Below, in pieces: positions 37,218 through 46,840 of a DNA stretch of 64,000 bases. Location: the NCBI RefSeq assembly GCF_002263515.1, contig NZ_CP022752.1, positions 248,001-312,000 of the forward strand, read 5' to 3'. The notes beneath the pieces are model-generated. The model made no database searches and was not told the DNA's origin. It saw only the letters and a program-made list of their open reading frames with translations. Position numbers and translations under genes: made by a program. Each line of letters opens with the position of its first letter. The stretch's first letter is position 1. Source of the stretch: Actinopolyspora erythraea (GTDB taxonomy: Bacteria; Actinomycetota; Actinomycetes; Mycobacteriales; Pseudonocardiaceae).

Positions 37218-38222
37218 GTGAGCTCTGAATGGGATCGCGACCTCGACCGCGCGAGGCTGCACTTCGTCAGCGGCAAGGGCGGAGCGGGCAAGACCACCGC
37301 CGCCGCTTCCCTGGCGCTCGCCCTGGCCACCGGCGGCCGCCGGGTACTGCTCGCCGAGGTCGAGGGCAGGCAGGGGCTGGCACAGCTGTTCGACACCCCG
37401 CCGCTGGAGTACTCCGAGCGGCGGCTGGCGGCGGCACCCGGCGGGGGAGAGGTGCGCGCCCTGGCCATCGAGGCGGAGGCCGCCCTGCTGGAGTACCTGG
37501 CCATGTACTACAGCCTCGGCGTCGCCGGGCGCACGTTGCGCAGGATGGGGGCCATCGAGTTCGCCACCACGTTGGCCCCGGGGCTGCGCGACGTGCTGTT
37601 CACCGGCAAGCTCAAGGAGTGCGTGCGCCGCACCGACCCCAACGGGCGGCACACCTACGACGCCGTGGTGGTGGACGCGCCCCCCACCGGCCGGATCGTC
37701 CGCTTCCTCGACGTCACGCGGGCCATGGCCGACCTGGCCAGGATGGGCCCCATCCACGGCCAGAGCGAGGAGGTCGCGGGCCTGCTGCACTCCTCGGACA
37801 CCGTGGTGCACCTGGTGACCCTGCCGGAACAGCTGCCCGTGCGCGAGACCCTGGAAACGGTGGAGGAACTCGACGCGGCCGAGCTGCGCCCGGGAGCAGT
37901 GCTGCTGAACCGGGTCCGCCCCCACCGGCTGGCGACCCGCTCGGTGCTGGCCGCCGCGGGCGGCAGGGTCGACGCCACCAGGATCAGGGGCGGTCTGGAG
38001 TCGGCCGGGCTGGACTGGAACGACGAGGTGCTCGACGGCCTGGTCGCCGAGACCATCGAGCACGCCGGGCGGGCCGGTGCCGAACTCGCGGCCCGCGAAC
38101 AACTGGACAACGCCGCGCTGCCGTTCGTCGAGCTGCCCGACTACATCGACGGGATCGACGTCGCGGCGCTCTACGAACTCGCCGAAGGTCTCGTCGGTCG
38201 CGGTGTCGGAGGAAGCAGATGA
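37218..38222 (+). CDS. ArsA-like anion-transporting ATPase, subunit 1 (Rv3679-like)
   Basis: A 334-residue P-loop protein with deviant Walker [14 protein letters not shown] (two lysines), switch motif VVDAPPTGR and adenine-loop features. In mycobacteria the two adjacent ArsA/Get3-type ATPases (Rv3679/Rv3680, called BagA/BagB) form a pair needed for resistance to nitric-oxide and glycerol-linked stress; they are not classical arsenite pumps. No ArsB partner is present here either. The GTG start overlaps no gene, and the stop overlaps the next ATG (ATGA), so the two subunits are coupled. Confidence 0.92.
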   Translation: MSSEWDRDLDRARLHFVSGKGGAGKTTAAASLALALATGGRRVLLAEVEGRQGLAQLFDTPPLEYSERRLAAAPGGGEVRALAIEAEAALLEYLAMYYSLGVAGRTLRRMGAIEFATTLAPGLRDVLFTGKLKECVRRTDPNGRHTYDAVVVDAPPTGRIVRFLDVTRAMADLARMGPIHGQSEEVAGLLHSSDTVVHLVTLPEQLPVRETLETVEELDAAELRPGAVLLNRVRPHRLATRSVLAAAGGRVDATRIRGGLESAGLDWNDEVLDGLVAETIEHAGRAGAELAAREQLDNAALPFVELPDYIDGIDVAALYELAEGLVGRGVGGSR

Positions 38223-39355
38223 ACGAACGGTCGGGCCCCGGACGACTCGACATCGATCGGTTGCTCGACGACCCCGGCAACCGGATCCTCGTGTGCTGCG
38301 GCTCCGGTGGGGTCGGCAAGACGACCACGGCGGCGGCGCTGGGAATCCGGGCGGCCGCCCGCGGCCGCAAGACCGTGGTGCTGACCATCGATCCGGCACG
38401 CAGGCTGGCCCAGGCCCTCGGGCTGGCCGAACTGGACAACAACCCCCGCGAGGTGGAGCTCGAACAGGGCGAGTCCGGTGAGCTCTACGCCATGATGCTC
38501 GACATGCGCAGGACGTTCGACGACATGGTGCTGGCGCACGCGGGACGCGAGCGGGCGCGCCAGATCCTGGACAACCCCTTCTACCAGACCGTGTCGACCT
38601 CGTTCTCCGGAACGCAGGAGTACATGGCGATGGAGAAGCTCGGGCAGCTGGCGGCCGAGGACACCTGGGACCTGATCGTGGTGGACACACCGCCGAGCCG
38701 CTCCGCGCTGGACTTCCTCGACGCGCCGCAGCGGCTGTCGACCATCCTGGACGGCAGGCTGATCCGGATGCTGGCCAGCCCGGCCCGGGCAGGCGGCAAG
38801 GGGCTCCGCCGGATCGTCGGGGCGGGGTTCGGCATGTTCGCCAAGGCCGTCTCCACGATCGTCGGCCGCCAACTGCTGGCGGACGCCGCCGCCTTCGTGC
38901 AGGCCTTCGACTCCACGTTCGGCGGGTTCCGGGAGCGGGCCGACCACACCTACCGGCTGTTGCGCTCCGAGGGAACCCGTTTCCTGGTGGTGGCAGCCCC
39001 GGAACCGGACGCGTTGCGGGAGGCCTCCTACTTCGTGGAACGCCTCTCCTCGGAGCACATGCCGTTGGCGGGGATGGTCGCCAATCGCACGCATCCGGTG
39101 CTGGCGGACCTGCCGGCCACGAGGGCGCTGTCGGCCGCCGAGGAGCTGGAAGCCGCCGGTTCGGCGCCACTGGCCGCCTCGGTCCTCCGGCTGCACGCGG
39201 ACCGGGTGGCCGTGGCGGAACGGGAGAAACGCCTGCTGGCGCGGTTCACCAGAGCGCACCCCGAGGTCGAGCTCGGCAGCGTTCCCGTGCTGCCGGACGA
39301 GGTCCACGACCAGTACGGCCTGCGCGAGATCGGTCGCAGACTGGCCCGGGAGTGA
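38219..39355 (+). CDS. ArsA-like anion-transporting ATPase, subunit 2 (Rv3680-like)
   Basis: 378 residues from an ATG at 38219 that overlaps the previous stop. Walker A is [17 protein letters not shown], switch II is [17 protein letters not shown], and [14 protein letters not shown] is a strong ArsA/Get3 signature. The frame is open far upstream inside subunit 1, which is a shadow. It should heterodimerise with the first ATPase. The membrane client is unknown. The convergent whiB gene lies downstream across a copy of the dispersed repeat. Confidence 0.93.
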   Translation: MNERSGPGRLDIDRLLDDPGNRILVCCGSGGVGKTTTAAALGIRAAARGRKTVVLTIDPARRLAQALGLAELDNNPREVELEQGESGELYAMMLDMRRTFDDMVLAHAGRERARQILDNPFYQTVSTSFSGTQEYMAMEKLGQLAAEDTWDLIVVDTPPSRSALDFLDAPQRLSTILDGRLIRMLASPARAGGKGLRRIVGAGFGMFAKAVSTIVGRQLLADAAAFVQAFDSTFGGFRERADHTYRLLRSEGTRFLVVAAPEPDALREASYFVERLSSEHMPLAGMVANRTHPVLADLPATRALSAAEELEAAGSAPLAASVLRLHADRVAVAEREKRLLARFTRAHPEVELGSVPVLPDEVHDQYGLREIGRRLARE

Positions 39356-39573
39356 GGCCGCTCTTTCCGGACGGGCCCGCTCCGGCAACCCGGGGACGGG
39401 CAGGGCCCGCACCCCGATGCCGGACAAGAGCAGCCCGTCGATTCGGCACGACAGCGCCGAACCACCACTCACGACACCGGCACCGCCGCGAATCTCCTGA
39501 GCCGTCCCGGGCTCACCAGCCCCGATCCTGACAGCCCCGGCCAGAACCACCCAACGCGCTCACAGGATTCCCC

Positions 39574-39676
39574 GGTGCGGCTCTCGCGAGGAGGGCCCGA
39601 CCTGGCGTAGTACCTACCCGATGCCGGGCCCGGCCGCTCGCGGGACCGCGAGAGGTTCCGCCGCTCGACCAGCTAC
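39574..39676 (-). repeat. Dispersed intergenic repeat, copy B
   Basis: Read on the minus strand this gives GTAGCTGGT (39676-39668), GGCGGAACCTCTCG (39662-39649), GGGTAGGTACTAC, then GTCGGGCC and TCCTCGCGAGAGCCGCAC ending at 39574, the same order of blocks as copy A at 20804-20917. It fills most of the space between the convergent ArsA-2 and whiB genes, where it may act as a terminator. Confidence 0.65.
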
Positions 39677-39701
39677 GAAACCCCCGCGCCGCCGACGGCT
39701 T

Positions 39702-40001
39702 TCAACCCAGCTGGTAGGCGTCGGCCTGGGAGTAGTCCTCACGGGCCGCCTCCAGCAGCTCACGCCAGTTGCGTACGTCCGGCCGCCTGCGCAGCAGCGC
39801 ACGCCGTTCGCGTTCGGTCATGCCGCCCCAGACGCCGAACTCGATCCGCTTGTCCAGCGCCTCCGCGAGGCACTCGGTCCGGACGGGACAGCCGAAGCAG
39901 ATGGTGCGCGCCTTGCGCTGCTCCGCGCCTCGTACGAAAAGCTGGTCCGGGTTCTTGTCGCGGCACGCCGCGTTCACCCGCCAGTCCCCCTGTTCGAGCA
40001 T
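39702..40001 (-). CDS. whiB4: WhiB-family iron-sulfur regulator, WhiB4-like
   Basis: 99 residues from the ATG at 40001 (MLEQGDWRVNAACRDK). Four cluster cysteines at 13, 35, 38 and 44 give the Cys-x21-Cys-x2-Cys-x5-Cys spacing, followed by the GVWGG turn and a basic RRALLRRRP segment for DNA contact. WhiB proteins are redox-sensing [4Fe-4S] regulators that bind the principal sigma factor. The WhiB4 assignment is by position between the ArsA pair and ponA2, as in mycobacteria, where it tunes oxidative-stress responses. The frame continues upstream to 40124, but that leader looks non-coding. Confidence 0.88.
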   Translation of the reverse strand: MLEQGDWRVNAACRDKNPDQLFVRGAEQRKARTICFGCPVRTECLAEALDKRIEFGVWGGMTERERRALLRRRPDVRNWRELLEAAREDYSQADAYQLG

Positions 40002-40237
40002 CAAATCCCCCAGCTCCTCACTGGATCGTCGGCGACCATACAACCACCGGGCCCCCGGCACCGGCCGTCGTGGACGTGCCCCCGGCACGTTCACGAAACC
40101 TTGTCGCTGGACGTGGACGCACACTAGGAGATCTCGGTTCCGTAGCCAACCGACTTTCGTGGGAATTTTCTTTCACGCTCATCACATCGGGGGTTATTGA
40201 CCGTGACAGCGAGTGGCTTGAAGCGACTGGTCTTACC

Positions 40238-42703
40238 GTGTGTCTCGTGCGGCTACGTAACGGCGTGCTCAAGCTGTTCGGTCTGTGTGTGCTGGCCGGC
40301 GTACTGGTCGCCGGCATGGCGTTTCCCGCGGCGGGAGCGCTCGGAGTGATATCGAACCGTGCCGGTGACGCGGTGAACAGGATTTCCACCGAACTGCTCA
40401 CCGAACAACCGCCCCTGGTCACGACGGTGACCGACCGGGCGGGCAACCCGATCGCCTACCTGTACGCGCAGTACCGGACACCGGCCACCAGCGACCAGAT
40501 CTCCGACACGATGAAAGCGGCGATGGTCGCCATCGAGGACCAGCGGTTCTACGAACACGAAGGGGTGGACTGGCCGGGTACGATGCGTGCTTTCGTCAGC
40601 AACCAGGTGGCGGGCAGGATCACCCAGGGAGCTTCGACGATCACGCAGCAGTACGTCAAGAACTACCTGGTCCACGTCACCTCCTCCGGTGATCCCGTCA
40701 AGCAGGCCGAGGCGACCGAGCAGACCGTGGCGCGCAAGCTGCGCGAGATCCGGGTCGCCCTCCAGCTGGAGAAGCGGTTGAGCAAGGAGGAGATACTCAC
40801 CCGCTACCTGAACGTGGTCCCCTACGGCAACCGCATCTACGGCATCGCCGCGGCCTCGCACGCCTACTTCGGAACCACCCCCGACCAGCTCACGATCGCA
40901 CAGGCCGCGCTGCTCGCCGGAGTGGTCAACCGCCCGGGATCGTTGAACCCGGTGACCCAGCCCAAGGAGGCGCTGTTCCGGCGCGGGCTGGTGATCGACG
41001 CGATGGCCGACCAGCACCGGATCACCCAGCAGGCCGCCCGCGAGGCCAAGGCCGCTCCCCTCGGGATCGAACAGCCCGTGGACAAGCTGCCCAACGGATG
41101 CGTGGGCGCGGGCGCGCGGAACGGTTTCTTCTGCAAGTACGTGGAGAACTACCTGCAGCGCACGGGTTTCTCCGTGGAGCAGTTGCGCCGCGGTGGCTAC
41201 ACCATCCGCACCACGCTGGACCAGCGGATCACCGCCGCGGCCAAGAAGTCGGCGGAGGAGGGCGTGCCCAAGGACAGCGAGCAGATCGCCAACGTCATGT
41301 CCGTGGTCGAACCCGGCCAGGACAAGCACCGGGTCCGCGCGCTGGTGGCCAACCGGGACTTCGGGTTCGACAAGGAGGAGGGGGACAGCGCCTACGCGTT
41401 GCCCAGCTCCATGGCCCCTCCCGGGGCGGGCTCTGTCTACAAGACCTTCACCGCCGCGGCGGCCCTGGAAAAGGGCATGGGAATCAAGGACGTGGTGCCG
41501 GCACCGGGGTCCTACACCTCGAAGAAGTTCAGCAACGGCACCAACCCTTACACGGTCGGCAACGCCGAGGGCGTCGGAGCCGGTTCCCGGACCATCCAGG
41601 AGGCGCTGGCCACCTCGCCCAACACGGCGTTCGTGATCCTGGAGGAGCGGGCCGGGCTCGACAACACGGTCGACATGGCCGCCCGCCTGGGAATGCGCCG
41701 CACGCTCAAGCACCACGACCTGGCAGGTGTGCCGATGGTCGCGGACCGCGCGCGCGAACGGACCCAGGCCGAGGAGATCAAGCAGCGCAGGATCGGCGCG
41801 TTCACCCTGGGGTTCAGCCCCACCAGTCCGCTGGAGCTGGCCAACGTGTCAGCCACCATCACCAGCGGTGGTGTCTGGTGCCCGCCCACCCCGATCAAGG
41901 AGATCCGCGATCGTCACGGCAACAGGGTCGCGATCACCGAGAAACCCTGTGAGCAGGCGGTGGACCGGGAACTCGCCGACGCCATGGCCGTCGGCATGTC
42001 CGACGACACCACGTCCGGGACCGCGACCCGTGCGGCGAGCTCCGCGGGCTGGAGCCGCCCCACCGCCGCCAAGACCGGAACGACCGAGACCTTCGGCTCA
42101 GCCGCGTTCATCGGTGCGACCCCGCAGCTGGCCGGGGCGGTGCTCACCTACATCGACCGGCCCGAGTCCCCCGGCATGGGGATCTGTCTGGGAAGTCCGC
42201 CGACCGTCTGCGGCAGCGGCAACATCTACGGTGGCACCATTCCGGCCAAGACCTGGATGCGTGCCATGAAGACCGCCCACGAGGGGCTGCCCGTGGTCGA
42301 ACTGCCGTCCACCACCGAGCGCTACCGGCACGGTGGTTCCGGCAAGCACGTCCCCGAAGTGGTGGACATGCCGGTGGACAAGGCGGCGAAGAAGCTGCGG
42401 GAGGCCGGGTACGAGGTCGAACGGCGTACCGTCAGCAGCAGTGATTCCGAGGGCACGGTGATCAGTCAGTCGCCGCGAGGCATCGCGGAGGGGGGAACCT
42501 CGGTGCTCCTGTCGGTCAGCAGCGGCTACATCCCACCGCCGCGTACCGTCGCCGAGAAGTCCCCCTCCGAAGCGGAGGCCTCGGCGGGCGACGGCGGTGG
42601 TGACGGTGAAGGCGGTGGCTCCGGAAGCGGCTCGGAGGGAAGCCCCGACGGGGGTGGGCAGCAGCCGCCCCGGACCTCCGGGGAAACCCCGGGGGGCAAC
42701 TAG
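40238..42703 (+). CDS. ponA2: Bifunctional penicillin-binding protein, PonA2-like
   Basis: About 821 residues: one N-terminal signal-anchor helix (LKLFGLCVLAGVLVAGMAF), a GT51 transglycosylase domain (IEDQRFYEHEGVDW, QGASTITQQYVKN, ILTRYLN), a transpeptidase domain with SVYK (in GAGSVYKTF), SPN (ATSPNTAF) and KTGTTE, one PASTA domain (HVPEVVDMPVDKAAKKLREA) and a Pro/Gly/Ser-rich tail. It polymerises and cross-links peptidoglycan outside the membrane. The start is uncertain: GTGs at 40238, 40247 and 40265 all fit and no strong ribosome site is visible, so a leaderless message is possible. A 12-bp hairpin follows. It is divergent from whiB4. Confidence 0.94.
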   Translation: MCLVRLRNGVLKLFGLCVLAGVLVAGMAFPAAGALGVISNRAGDAVNRISTELLTEQPPLVTTVTDRAGNPIAYLYAQYRTPATSDQISDTMKAAMVAIEDQRFYEHEGVDWPGTMRAFVSNQVAGRITQGASTITQQYVKNYLVHVTSSGDPVKQAEATEQTVARKLREIRVALQLEKRLSKEEILTRYLNVVPYGNRIYGIAAASHAYFGTTPDQLTIAQAALLAGVVNRPGSLNPVTQPKEALFRRGLVIDAMADQHRITQQAAREAKAAPLGIEQPVDKLPNGCVGAGARNGFFCKYVENYLQRTGFSVEQLRRGGYTIRTTLDQRITAAAKKSAEEGVPKDSEQIANVMSVVEPGQDKHRVRALVANRDFGFDKEEGDSAYALPSSMAPPGAGSVYKTFTAAAALEKGMGIKDVVPAPGSYTSKKFSNGTNPYTVGNAEGVGAGSRTIQEALATSPNTAFVILEERAGLDNTVDMAARLGMRRTLKHHDLAGVPMVADRARERTQAEEIKQRRIGAFTLGFSPTSPLELANVSATITSGGVWCPPTPIKEIRDRHGNRVAITEKPCEQAVDRELADAMAVGMSDDTTSGTATRAASSAGWSRPTAAKTGTTETFGSAAFIGATPQLAGAVLTYIDRPESPGMGICLGSPPTVCGSGNIYGGTIPAKTWMRAMKTAHEGLPVVELPSTTERYRHGGSGKHVPEVVDMPVDKAAKKLREAGYEVERRTVSSSDSEGTVISQSPRGIAEGGTSVLLSVSSGYIPPPRTVAEKSPSEAEASAGDGGGDGEGGGSGSGSEGSPDGGGQQPPRTSGETPGGN

Positions 42704-42709
42704 CCGGCA

Positions 42710-42755
42710 CCACCCGCCGGGGCCGTCCAGCGGGCGTCGGGCGCCCGGCGGGTGG
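42710..42755 (+). terminator. Terminator hairpin after ponA2
   Basis: CCACCCGCCGGG (42710-42721) pairs perfectly with CCCGGCGGGTGG (42744-42755), a 12-bp stem 7 bases after the ponA2 stop. No T-run is present. Confidence 0.7.
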
Positions 42756-42813
42756 CTCGGCCGGCCGAAGCGGGAGGGATCAGCGTGCGAAGCAGTGCCG
42801 TCGGCTCCGGGAC

Positions 42814-43620
42814 GTGCCCGTGACAGCCATCCACAGCACACCCGACCGGGCACCGGTACGCGCTCGCTACCGGCAGTTGGAGGTACGTGCGGTCGAACGC
42901 CTGACGCCGCGCATGGTGCGCGTGGTCCTGGGCGGTGACGAGCTGGCCGACTTCGTCAGCAGCGGTACCGACCAGCGCGTCAAGCTGTGCCTGCCCCGCC
43001 CCGGCATGCCGGTGCCGCTGGGCGGCAGTCGCGGCGAGGTGTTCGCGGGGCCCCCGGAGCGGCAACCCAGGCAACGCACCTACACCGTCCGCTGGTTCGC
43101 GCCGGAACGCCGCGAACTCGCCGTGGACCTCGTGCGGCACGAGCACGACGCCCCTGGATCTCGGTGGATCGCCGAGGTGGCGGTCGGCGACCGCGTCGTC
43201 ACCGTGGGGCCGAGCCCCGCGTACCGGCCGGATCCCGCTGCCGATCCGCTCGTGCTGGTGGGCGACGAGACCGCGCTGCCCGCGATCACCGCGATCCTGG
43301 AGGAGGTCCCGAGCACCACCCCGGTGCGGGTGCTCGCGGAAGTCGCCGACGAGGCCGAGTGCGCCTACGCGCCCCGCTTCGACGGTGTCCGGTGGAGCTG
43401 GCTGTGCCGGGACGGACTCGCCCCGGGGGAGAGCGAACTGCTGCCGGAGGCGCTGCGCACGATCGAGCTCGGCGCCGACCCGCACGTGTGGATCGGCGCC
43501 GAAGCCGGTGTGGTCCGGCGCGCCAGGGAACTCTGCGAAACCGAGCTGGGACTGGGCCGCTCCCGGCTGCACGCCCTGGCCTACTGGCGCCGCGACGGTG
43601 GACAGCGAGTCAGCGGTTGA
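42814..43620 (+). CDS. Siderophore-interacting protein (flavin-dependent ferric reductase)
   Basis: A 268-residue protein with the FAD-binding motif RTYTVRWF and the SIP-type C-terminal domain (VLVGDETALPAITAILEEVP, VWIGAEAGVVRRARELCETELGL, LHALAYWRRDG). It reduces Fe(III)-siderophore complexes in the cytoplasm using NAD(P)H to release iron. A GTG start follows ponA2 by 110 bases. The 3' end overlaps the end of the convergent yqeY-like gene by 11 bases. No siderophore transport or synthesis genes are adjacent, so it stands alone here. Confidence 0.88.
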   Translation: MPVTAIHSTPDRAPVRARYRQLEVRAVERLTPRMVRVVLGGDELADFVSSGTDQRVKLCLPRPGMPVPLGGSRGEVFAGPPERQPRQRTYTVRWFAPERRELAVDLVRHEHDAPGSRWIAEVAVGDRVVTVGPSPAYRPDPAADPLVLVGDETALPAITAILEEVPSTTPVRVLAEVADEAECAYAPRFDGVRWSWLCRDGLAPGESELLPEALRTIELGADPHVWIGAEAGVVRRARELCETELGLGRSRLHALAYWRRDGGQRVSG

Positions 43621-44080
43621 GCTCCGTCTTGACCGCGGCCGCCACCCTGCCACCCTCCGCCTGACCGGCGACCTTGGCGTTGGCGATCTTCATGACCTGT
43701 CCCATGTGCTTCGGCCCGGGAGTCTCCCCCAGCTCCGCGGCCACCTCGCCGACCGCCTCCTTCGCCAACCGGGTGAGCTCCTCGTCGTCGAGCTGGGCGG
43801 GCAGGTACTCCCGCAGGATGTCGCCCTCGGCCCGCTCGGCGGCAGCCTGTTCGGCGCGGCCCGCCGAGTCGAAGGCCGAGGCCGACTCGTCCCGTTTCTT
43901 GACCTCCTTGGAAAGTACCGCTCGGACCTCCTCGTCGGAGAGCTCCCGCGCCTGTTTCCCCGAGACCTCCTCGGCGCCGATCGCGGACAGCGCCATGCGG
44001 AGCACTCCGGTGCGAGTGGTTTCCCGTTGTTTGATCGCCGCGGTCAGATCGCTCCGCAGGCGTTCCTTCAGCTCGGACAT
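43610..44080 (-). CDS. GatB/YqeY domain protein
   Basis: A 156-residue helical protein beginning MSELKERLRSDLTAAIKQRETTRTGVLRM, with the family's ILREYLPAQLDDEELTRLAKEAV and the C-terminal GPKHMGQVMKIANAKVAG. YqeY proteins resemble the tRNA-binding tail of amidotransferase GatB. They are probably tRNA-interacting but lack a proven reaction. Its tail end overlaps the convergent siderophore-interacting gene. It is normal in length, with no upstream partner on the same strand. Confidence 0.9.
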   Translation of the reverse strand: MSELKERLRSDLTAAIKQRETTRTGVLRMALSAIGAEEVSGKQARELSDEEVRAVLSKEVKKRDESASAFDSAGRAEQAAAERAEGDILREYLPAQLDDEELTRLAKEAVGEVAAELGETPGPKHMGQVMKIANAKVAGQAEGGRVAAAVKTELNR

Positions 44081-44198
44081 GCCCCCGATTGTCCCCTGAG
44101 TGAGAAAGATTCACCCCGGTGCGTGCGAGTTCGTTCGGCGGAACCTCGCGCCCGGCTCTCGCCGCGGCGAGGCCCGACCTCGGGCGGCGACCCGTACA

Positions 44199-44248
44199 AC
44201 GTCGGCCCTTCCTCGCGAGAGCGCACGCGGCAGAACCCGCGACGGTGC
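44199..44248 (+). repeat. Dispersed intergenic repeat, partial copy C
   Basis: CGTCGGCCCTTCCTCGCGAG continues to AGCGCAC, then AACCCGCG and GGTGCCG. It aligns with the right half of copy A (from about 20867) with few changes, and both are followed by CGCGGGAGTGGT some way downstream. It lies in the divergent region between the yqeY-like and phosphoesterase genes. Confidence 0.6.
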
Positions 44249-44395
44249 CGACCGCGGGAGTGGTCGGACTCAGCATCGGGGACGAGTCCGCTGCCTCGCT
44301 CACAGTCGCGTTTCCGGGGGCGGTCCGGCGGGGTGGTCCGAGAACACGTGACCGCCACGCGGCTCGGACTCGCGCGTTCTCGTAGGCTGGAAAGT

Positions 44396-45358
44396 GTGAA
44401 CACCTTCGGTCGTACTCTGCTCGCCGCCGGTGCTCTCGGGGCCTCGGCGCTCGGTTACGCGGCGGGAATCGAGCGCACCCACTGGACGCTGCGCAAGGCG
44501 ACGCTACCGGTGCTCGGGGAGTCGAGCCCGCGGCTTCGGGTGCTGCACATCTCGGATCTGCACATGACCCCGAACCAGGCCTCCAAGCAGCGGTGGGTCG
44601 CGGCACTCGACGAGCTCGAACCGGACCTGGTCGTCAACACCGGTGACAACCTCGCCCACCCGCAGGCCGTGCCCGCCGTGCTCCGTGCCCTCGGGCCGCT
44701 GCTGGATCGTCCGGGGATGTTCGTGTTCGGCAGCAACGACTACTACGCCCCGAAGCCCAAGAACCCGGCACGCTACCTGCTGCCCTCCGGCAAGAAGAAG
44801 CGGATCAGGGGCAGGCCGCTGCCCTGGCGGGACTTGCGCGCCGCGATGACCGAACGCGGCTGGCTGGACCTGACGCACCGGAGACTGCGGTCGACGGTGG
44901 GTGGGGTCACGATCCACGCGGCGGGACTGGACGATCCGCACCTCAAGCGGGACCGCTACTCGGAGATCGAGGGAAGGCCGCCCGCCGACGTCGGTCTGAG
45001 CCTCGGCGTCACCCACTCGCCGGAACCCCGGGTGCTGGACGCCTTCGACGGGGACGGTTACGACCTGGTGCTCGCAGGGCACACCCACGGTGGTCAGCTC
45101 TGCCTGCCGGGATTCGGCGCGATCGTGACCAACTGCGAGCTGGATCGGGAGCGGGCCAAGGGGCCTTCCGAGTGGGGGGAGCACATGCGGCTGCACGTCT
45201 CGGCGGGACTCGGTACCTCGCCTTACGCCCCGGTGCGGTTCGCGTGTCCGCCGGAAGCGACGTTGTTGACGCTGGTACCGCGTTCGCAGGGGGAAGAACA
45301 GCGGTCCGTTGGCTCGACCCAGGGGGCCCCTGTGGAGTCCGGTACGGGCGTGGGATAG
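44396..45358 (+). CDS. Metallophosphoesterase (Rv3683-like)
   Basis: About 320 residues from a GTG at 44396. The calcineurin-like metal motifs appear in order: SDLHMTP, NTGDN, GSNDYYAP (for GNH), VTHSPEP and AGHTHGGQ. A short N-terminal hydrophobic segment (LLAAGALGASALGYAAGIE) could be a signal anchor, which suggests membrane attachment. The family (YkuE-like) acts on phospho-esters such as UDP-sugars or lipid phosphates; the substrate is unknown. It is next to ponA2 in mycobacteria too. The long upstream open frame is a shadow. Confidence 0.88.
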   Translation: MNTFGRTLLAAGALGASALGYAAGIERTHWTLRKATLPVLGESSPRLRVLHISDLHMTPNQASKQRWVAALDELEPDLVVNTGDNLAHPQAVPAVLRALGPLLDRPGMFVFGSNDYYAPKPKNPARYLLPSGKKKRIRGRPLPWRDLRAAMTERGWLDLTHRRLRSTVGGVTIHAAGLDDPHLKRDRYSEIEGRPPADVGLSLGVTHSPEPRVLDAFDGDGYDLVLAGHTHGGQLCLPGFGAIVTNCELDRERAKGPSEWGEHMRLHVSAGLGTSPYAPVRFACPPEATLLTLVPRSQGEEQRSVGSTQGAPVESGTGVG

Positions 45359-45441
45359 ACTTTTCCGTGTCGGCGGGCGGTGATCTTCCGCTTCGTCGGT
45401 GCGCCGGTCGGGACTGCCGTTTCGGAAGTTCCCGGCGATAC

Positions 45442-45515
45442 CGGGGTGTAGCGCAGTTTGGGAGCGCGCCTCGTTCGGGTCGAGGAGGTCGTGGGTTCAA
45501 ATCCCGCCACCCCGA
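45442..45515 (+). tRNA. tRNA-Pro (anticodon CGG)
   Basis: A 74-base cloverleaf. Acceptor stem CGGGGTG (45442-45448) pairs with CACCCCG (45508-45514), discriminator A. D-arm GCGC...GCGC, anticodon stem CCTCG/CGAGG with loop TTCGGGT (anticodon CGG at 45476-45478), and T-arm GTGGG/TTCAAAT/CCCGC. The 3' CCA is not encoded. It reads CCG codons. Confidence 0.96.
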
Positions 45516-45522
45516 CGGTACT

Positions 45523-45566
45523 GGTCCGGCTGTCGGCTCCACGGGAGTCGGCAGCCGGACCTTTTT
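45523..45566 (+). terminator. Rho-independent terminator of tRNA-Pro
   Basis: GGTCCGGCTGTCGGCTCC (45523-45540) pairs with 45544-45561 (two G-T wobbles) around a 3-base loop, then TTTTT at 45562-45566. This is the clearest canonical terminator in the window. Confidence 0.92.
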
Positions 45567-45579
45567 CGTTCGGATCCCC

Positions 45580-46581
45580 TCAGTTCGCGGACTCGCCGCT
45601 CGTCTCGGGGGAGACCGGTGCGCTCAGCCGTGCCGTCACGGCGTTGACCACCTCCTCGTGCCGCGGATCGTCCGGTCCCAGTGCCGAGGCGACCGCCTCG
45701 GAGATCATCGAACGCAGCACCCGGTCCGGGGACTCGCGCGTCCCCCCGTCAGCTGACTGGCGCATCCCGCCGCCACGTCCGTACTGCTTGTGCAGCTCGA
45801 AGACGTGTTTGTCGATGGCTCTGATGAAGTTGACGGCGGTCAGGCTCTCGCTACGGTCCACATGGGATGACCATCCCGGGTACTCGCCGGGGGTGCGGCT
45901 GCCGGTGAGTTGTTCCAGAATCCGGAAAAGAGCGTCCCGTTCGTCCTCGCGCATGTCCTCTCCCCGCGGATCGAGCAGTGCTTCCAGCTGTGAGCGGCTC
46001 CCCCGGTAGGCATTGGCGTCGACGGGCCGCTGCCCCGCGACGGTCGCGGAGCTGGTGAACTGCAGCACGGCCACCCGGTTACCCCCGTAGTCGTTCCAGA
46101 AGTGCTCCGGTACGCGTTGGTAGATCTCGCTGGCGTACCCGCCGTTGTTGTCCGGGTAGCGCGATTTCCACAACGGTGGGAAACCGGACAGGTCCGGCCT
46201 GCCGAGTTCCCTCCAGTACCACTCGGGCAGGTAGAGCAACGGGGTCCGGAAGCCGCGTGCGTGCAGTTCGCCTCGCAGTGCGTGTGTCAGGCCGGTTCCA
46301 CCGCCTCCCCGTTCCACGTCGAGAATCACCGGTACGTCGGCGGGGACCACCCGGGCGATGTGATCGGCCTGTGCGGCCGCCGCGACGCCTTCCCGCTGGT
46401 AGTGGTAAGCGGCCACCAGCAGTCCCGCTTCGCGGGCGGCGGCCAGGTTGTCCGCGAACCTCTCGTCGACGAAGCCGGACCCCTCCGTGGCCTTGGCGAA
46501 CACGAACTCGAACGCCTCCGCCCGAGCCCGGTGCATGTCGAACGAGCCCTGGTAGTGCGAAACGTCGATTCCGTAGATCAT
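45580..46581 (-). CDS. GH25-type lysozyme with extra C-terminal region
   Basis: A 333-residue protein. The N-terminal GH25 fold shows GIDVSHYQGSFD (catalytic-site Asp6), FAKATEGSGFVD, YHYQ and VILDVERGG (the family's Asp-x-Glu). It would cleave peptidoglycan between MurNAc and GlcNAc. No signal peptide precedes it, as in phage endolysins released through holins. The C-terminal 130 residues (DRSESLTAVNFIRAIDKHVF, EVVNAVTARLSAP) are not a known wall-binding repeat. It lies tail-on to tRNA-Pro, a common phage integration site, but no integrase or other phage gene is nearby. It may be a domesticated phage gene or an ordinary chromosomal lysozyme. Confidence 0.82.
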   Translation of the reverse strand: MIYGIDVSHYQGSFDMHRARAEAFEFVFAKATEGSGFVDERFADNLAAAREAGLLVAAYHYQREGVAAAAQADHIARVVPADVPVILDVERGGGGTGLTHALRGELHARGFRTPLLYLPEWYWRELGRPDLSGFPPLWKSRYPDNNGGYASEIYQRVPEHFWNDYGGNRVAVLQFTSSATVAGQRPVDANAYRGSRSQLEALLDPRGEDMREDERDALFRILEQLTGSRTPGEYPGWSSHVDRSESLTAVNFIRAIDKHVFELHKQYGRGGGMRQSADGGTRESPDRVLRSMISEAVASALGPDDPRHEEVVNAVTARLSAPVSPETSGESAN

Positions 46582-46840
46582 CGCTGCTCCACGTGGGGTC
46601 GGGGAGGTGGTGCGTACTGGGGCTCCCGCGCCGTGTCCGATGCTCCTCGTGCCGTGGCGGATGCCCCCGGTGGTCGCCGGGTGAGGTCCTCGCCACGAGC
46701 CCCGCCGAGCGAAACGCCTCGATCATCCTGGCTCGTCGAACAACGTGACAATCCACCGACCGGCTTGTGTTGCTCACCTTTCCGTGGGATACCGCATCCC
46801 CGATGCGTAGGAGATTGCCCGATCGGGCAGTATCGGTGTC

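Noticed and set aside
37074..39170. 698-codon minus-strand frame opposite the ArsA-like pair
   Set aside because: Antisense shadow; the plus strand has two complete P-loop ATPases.
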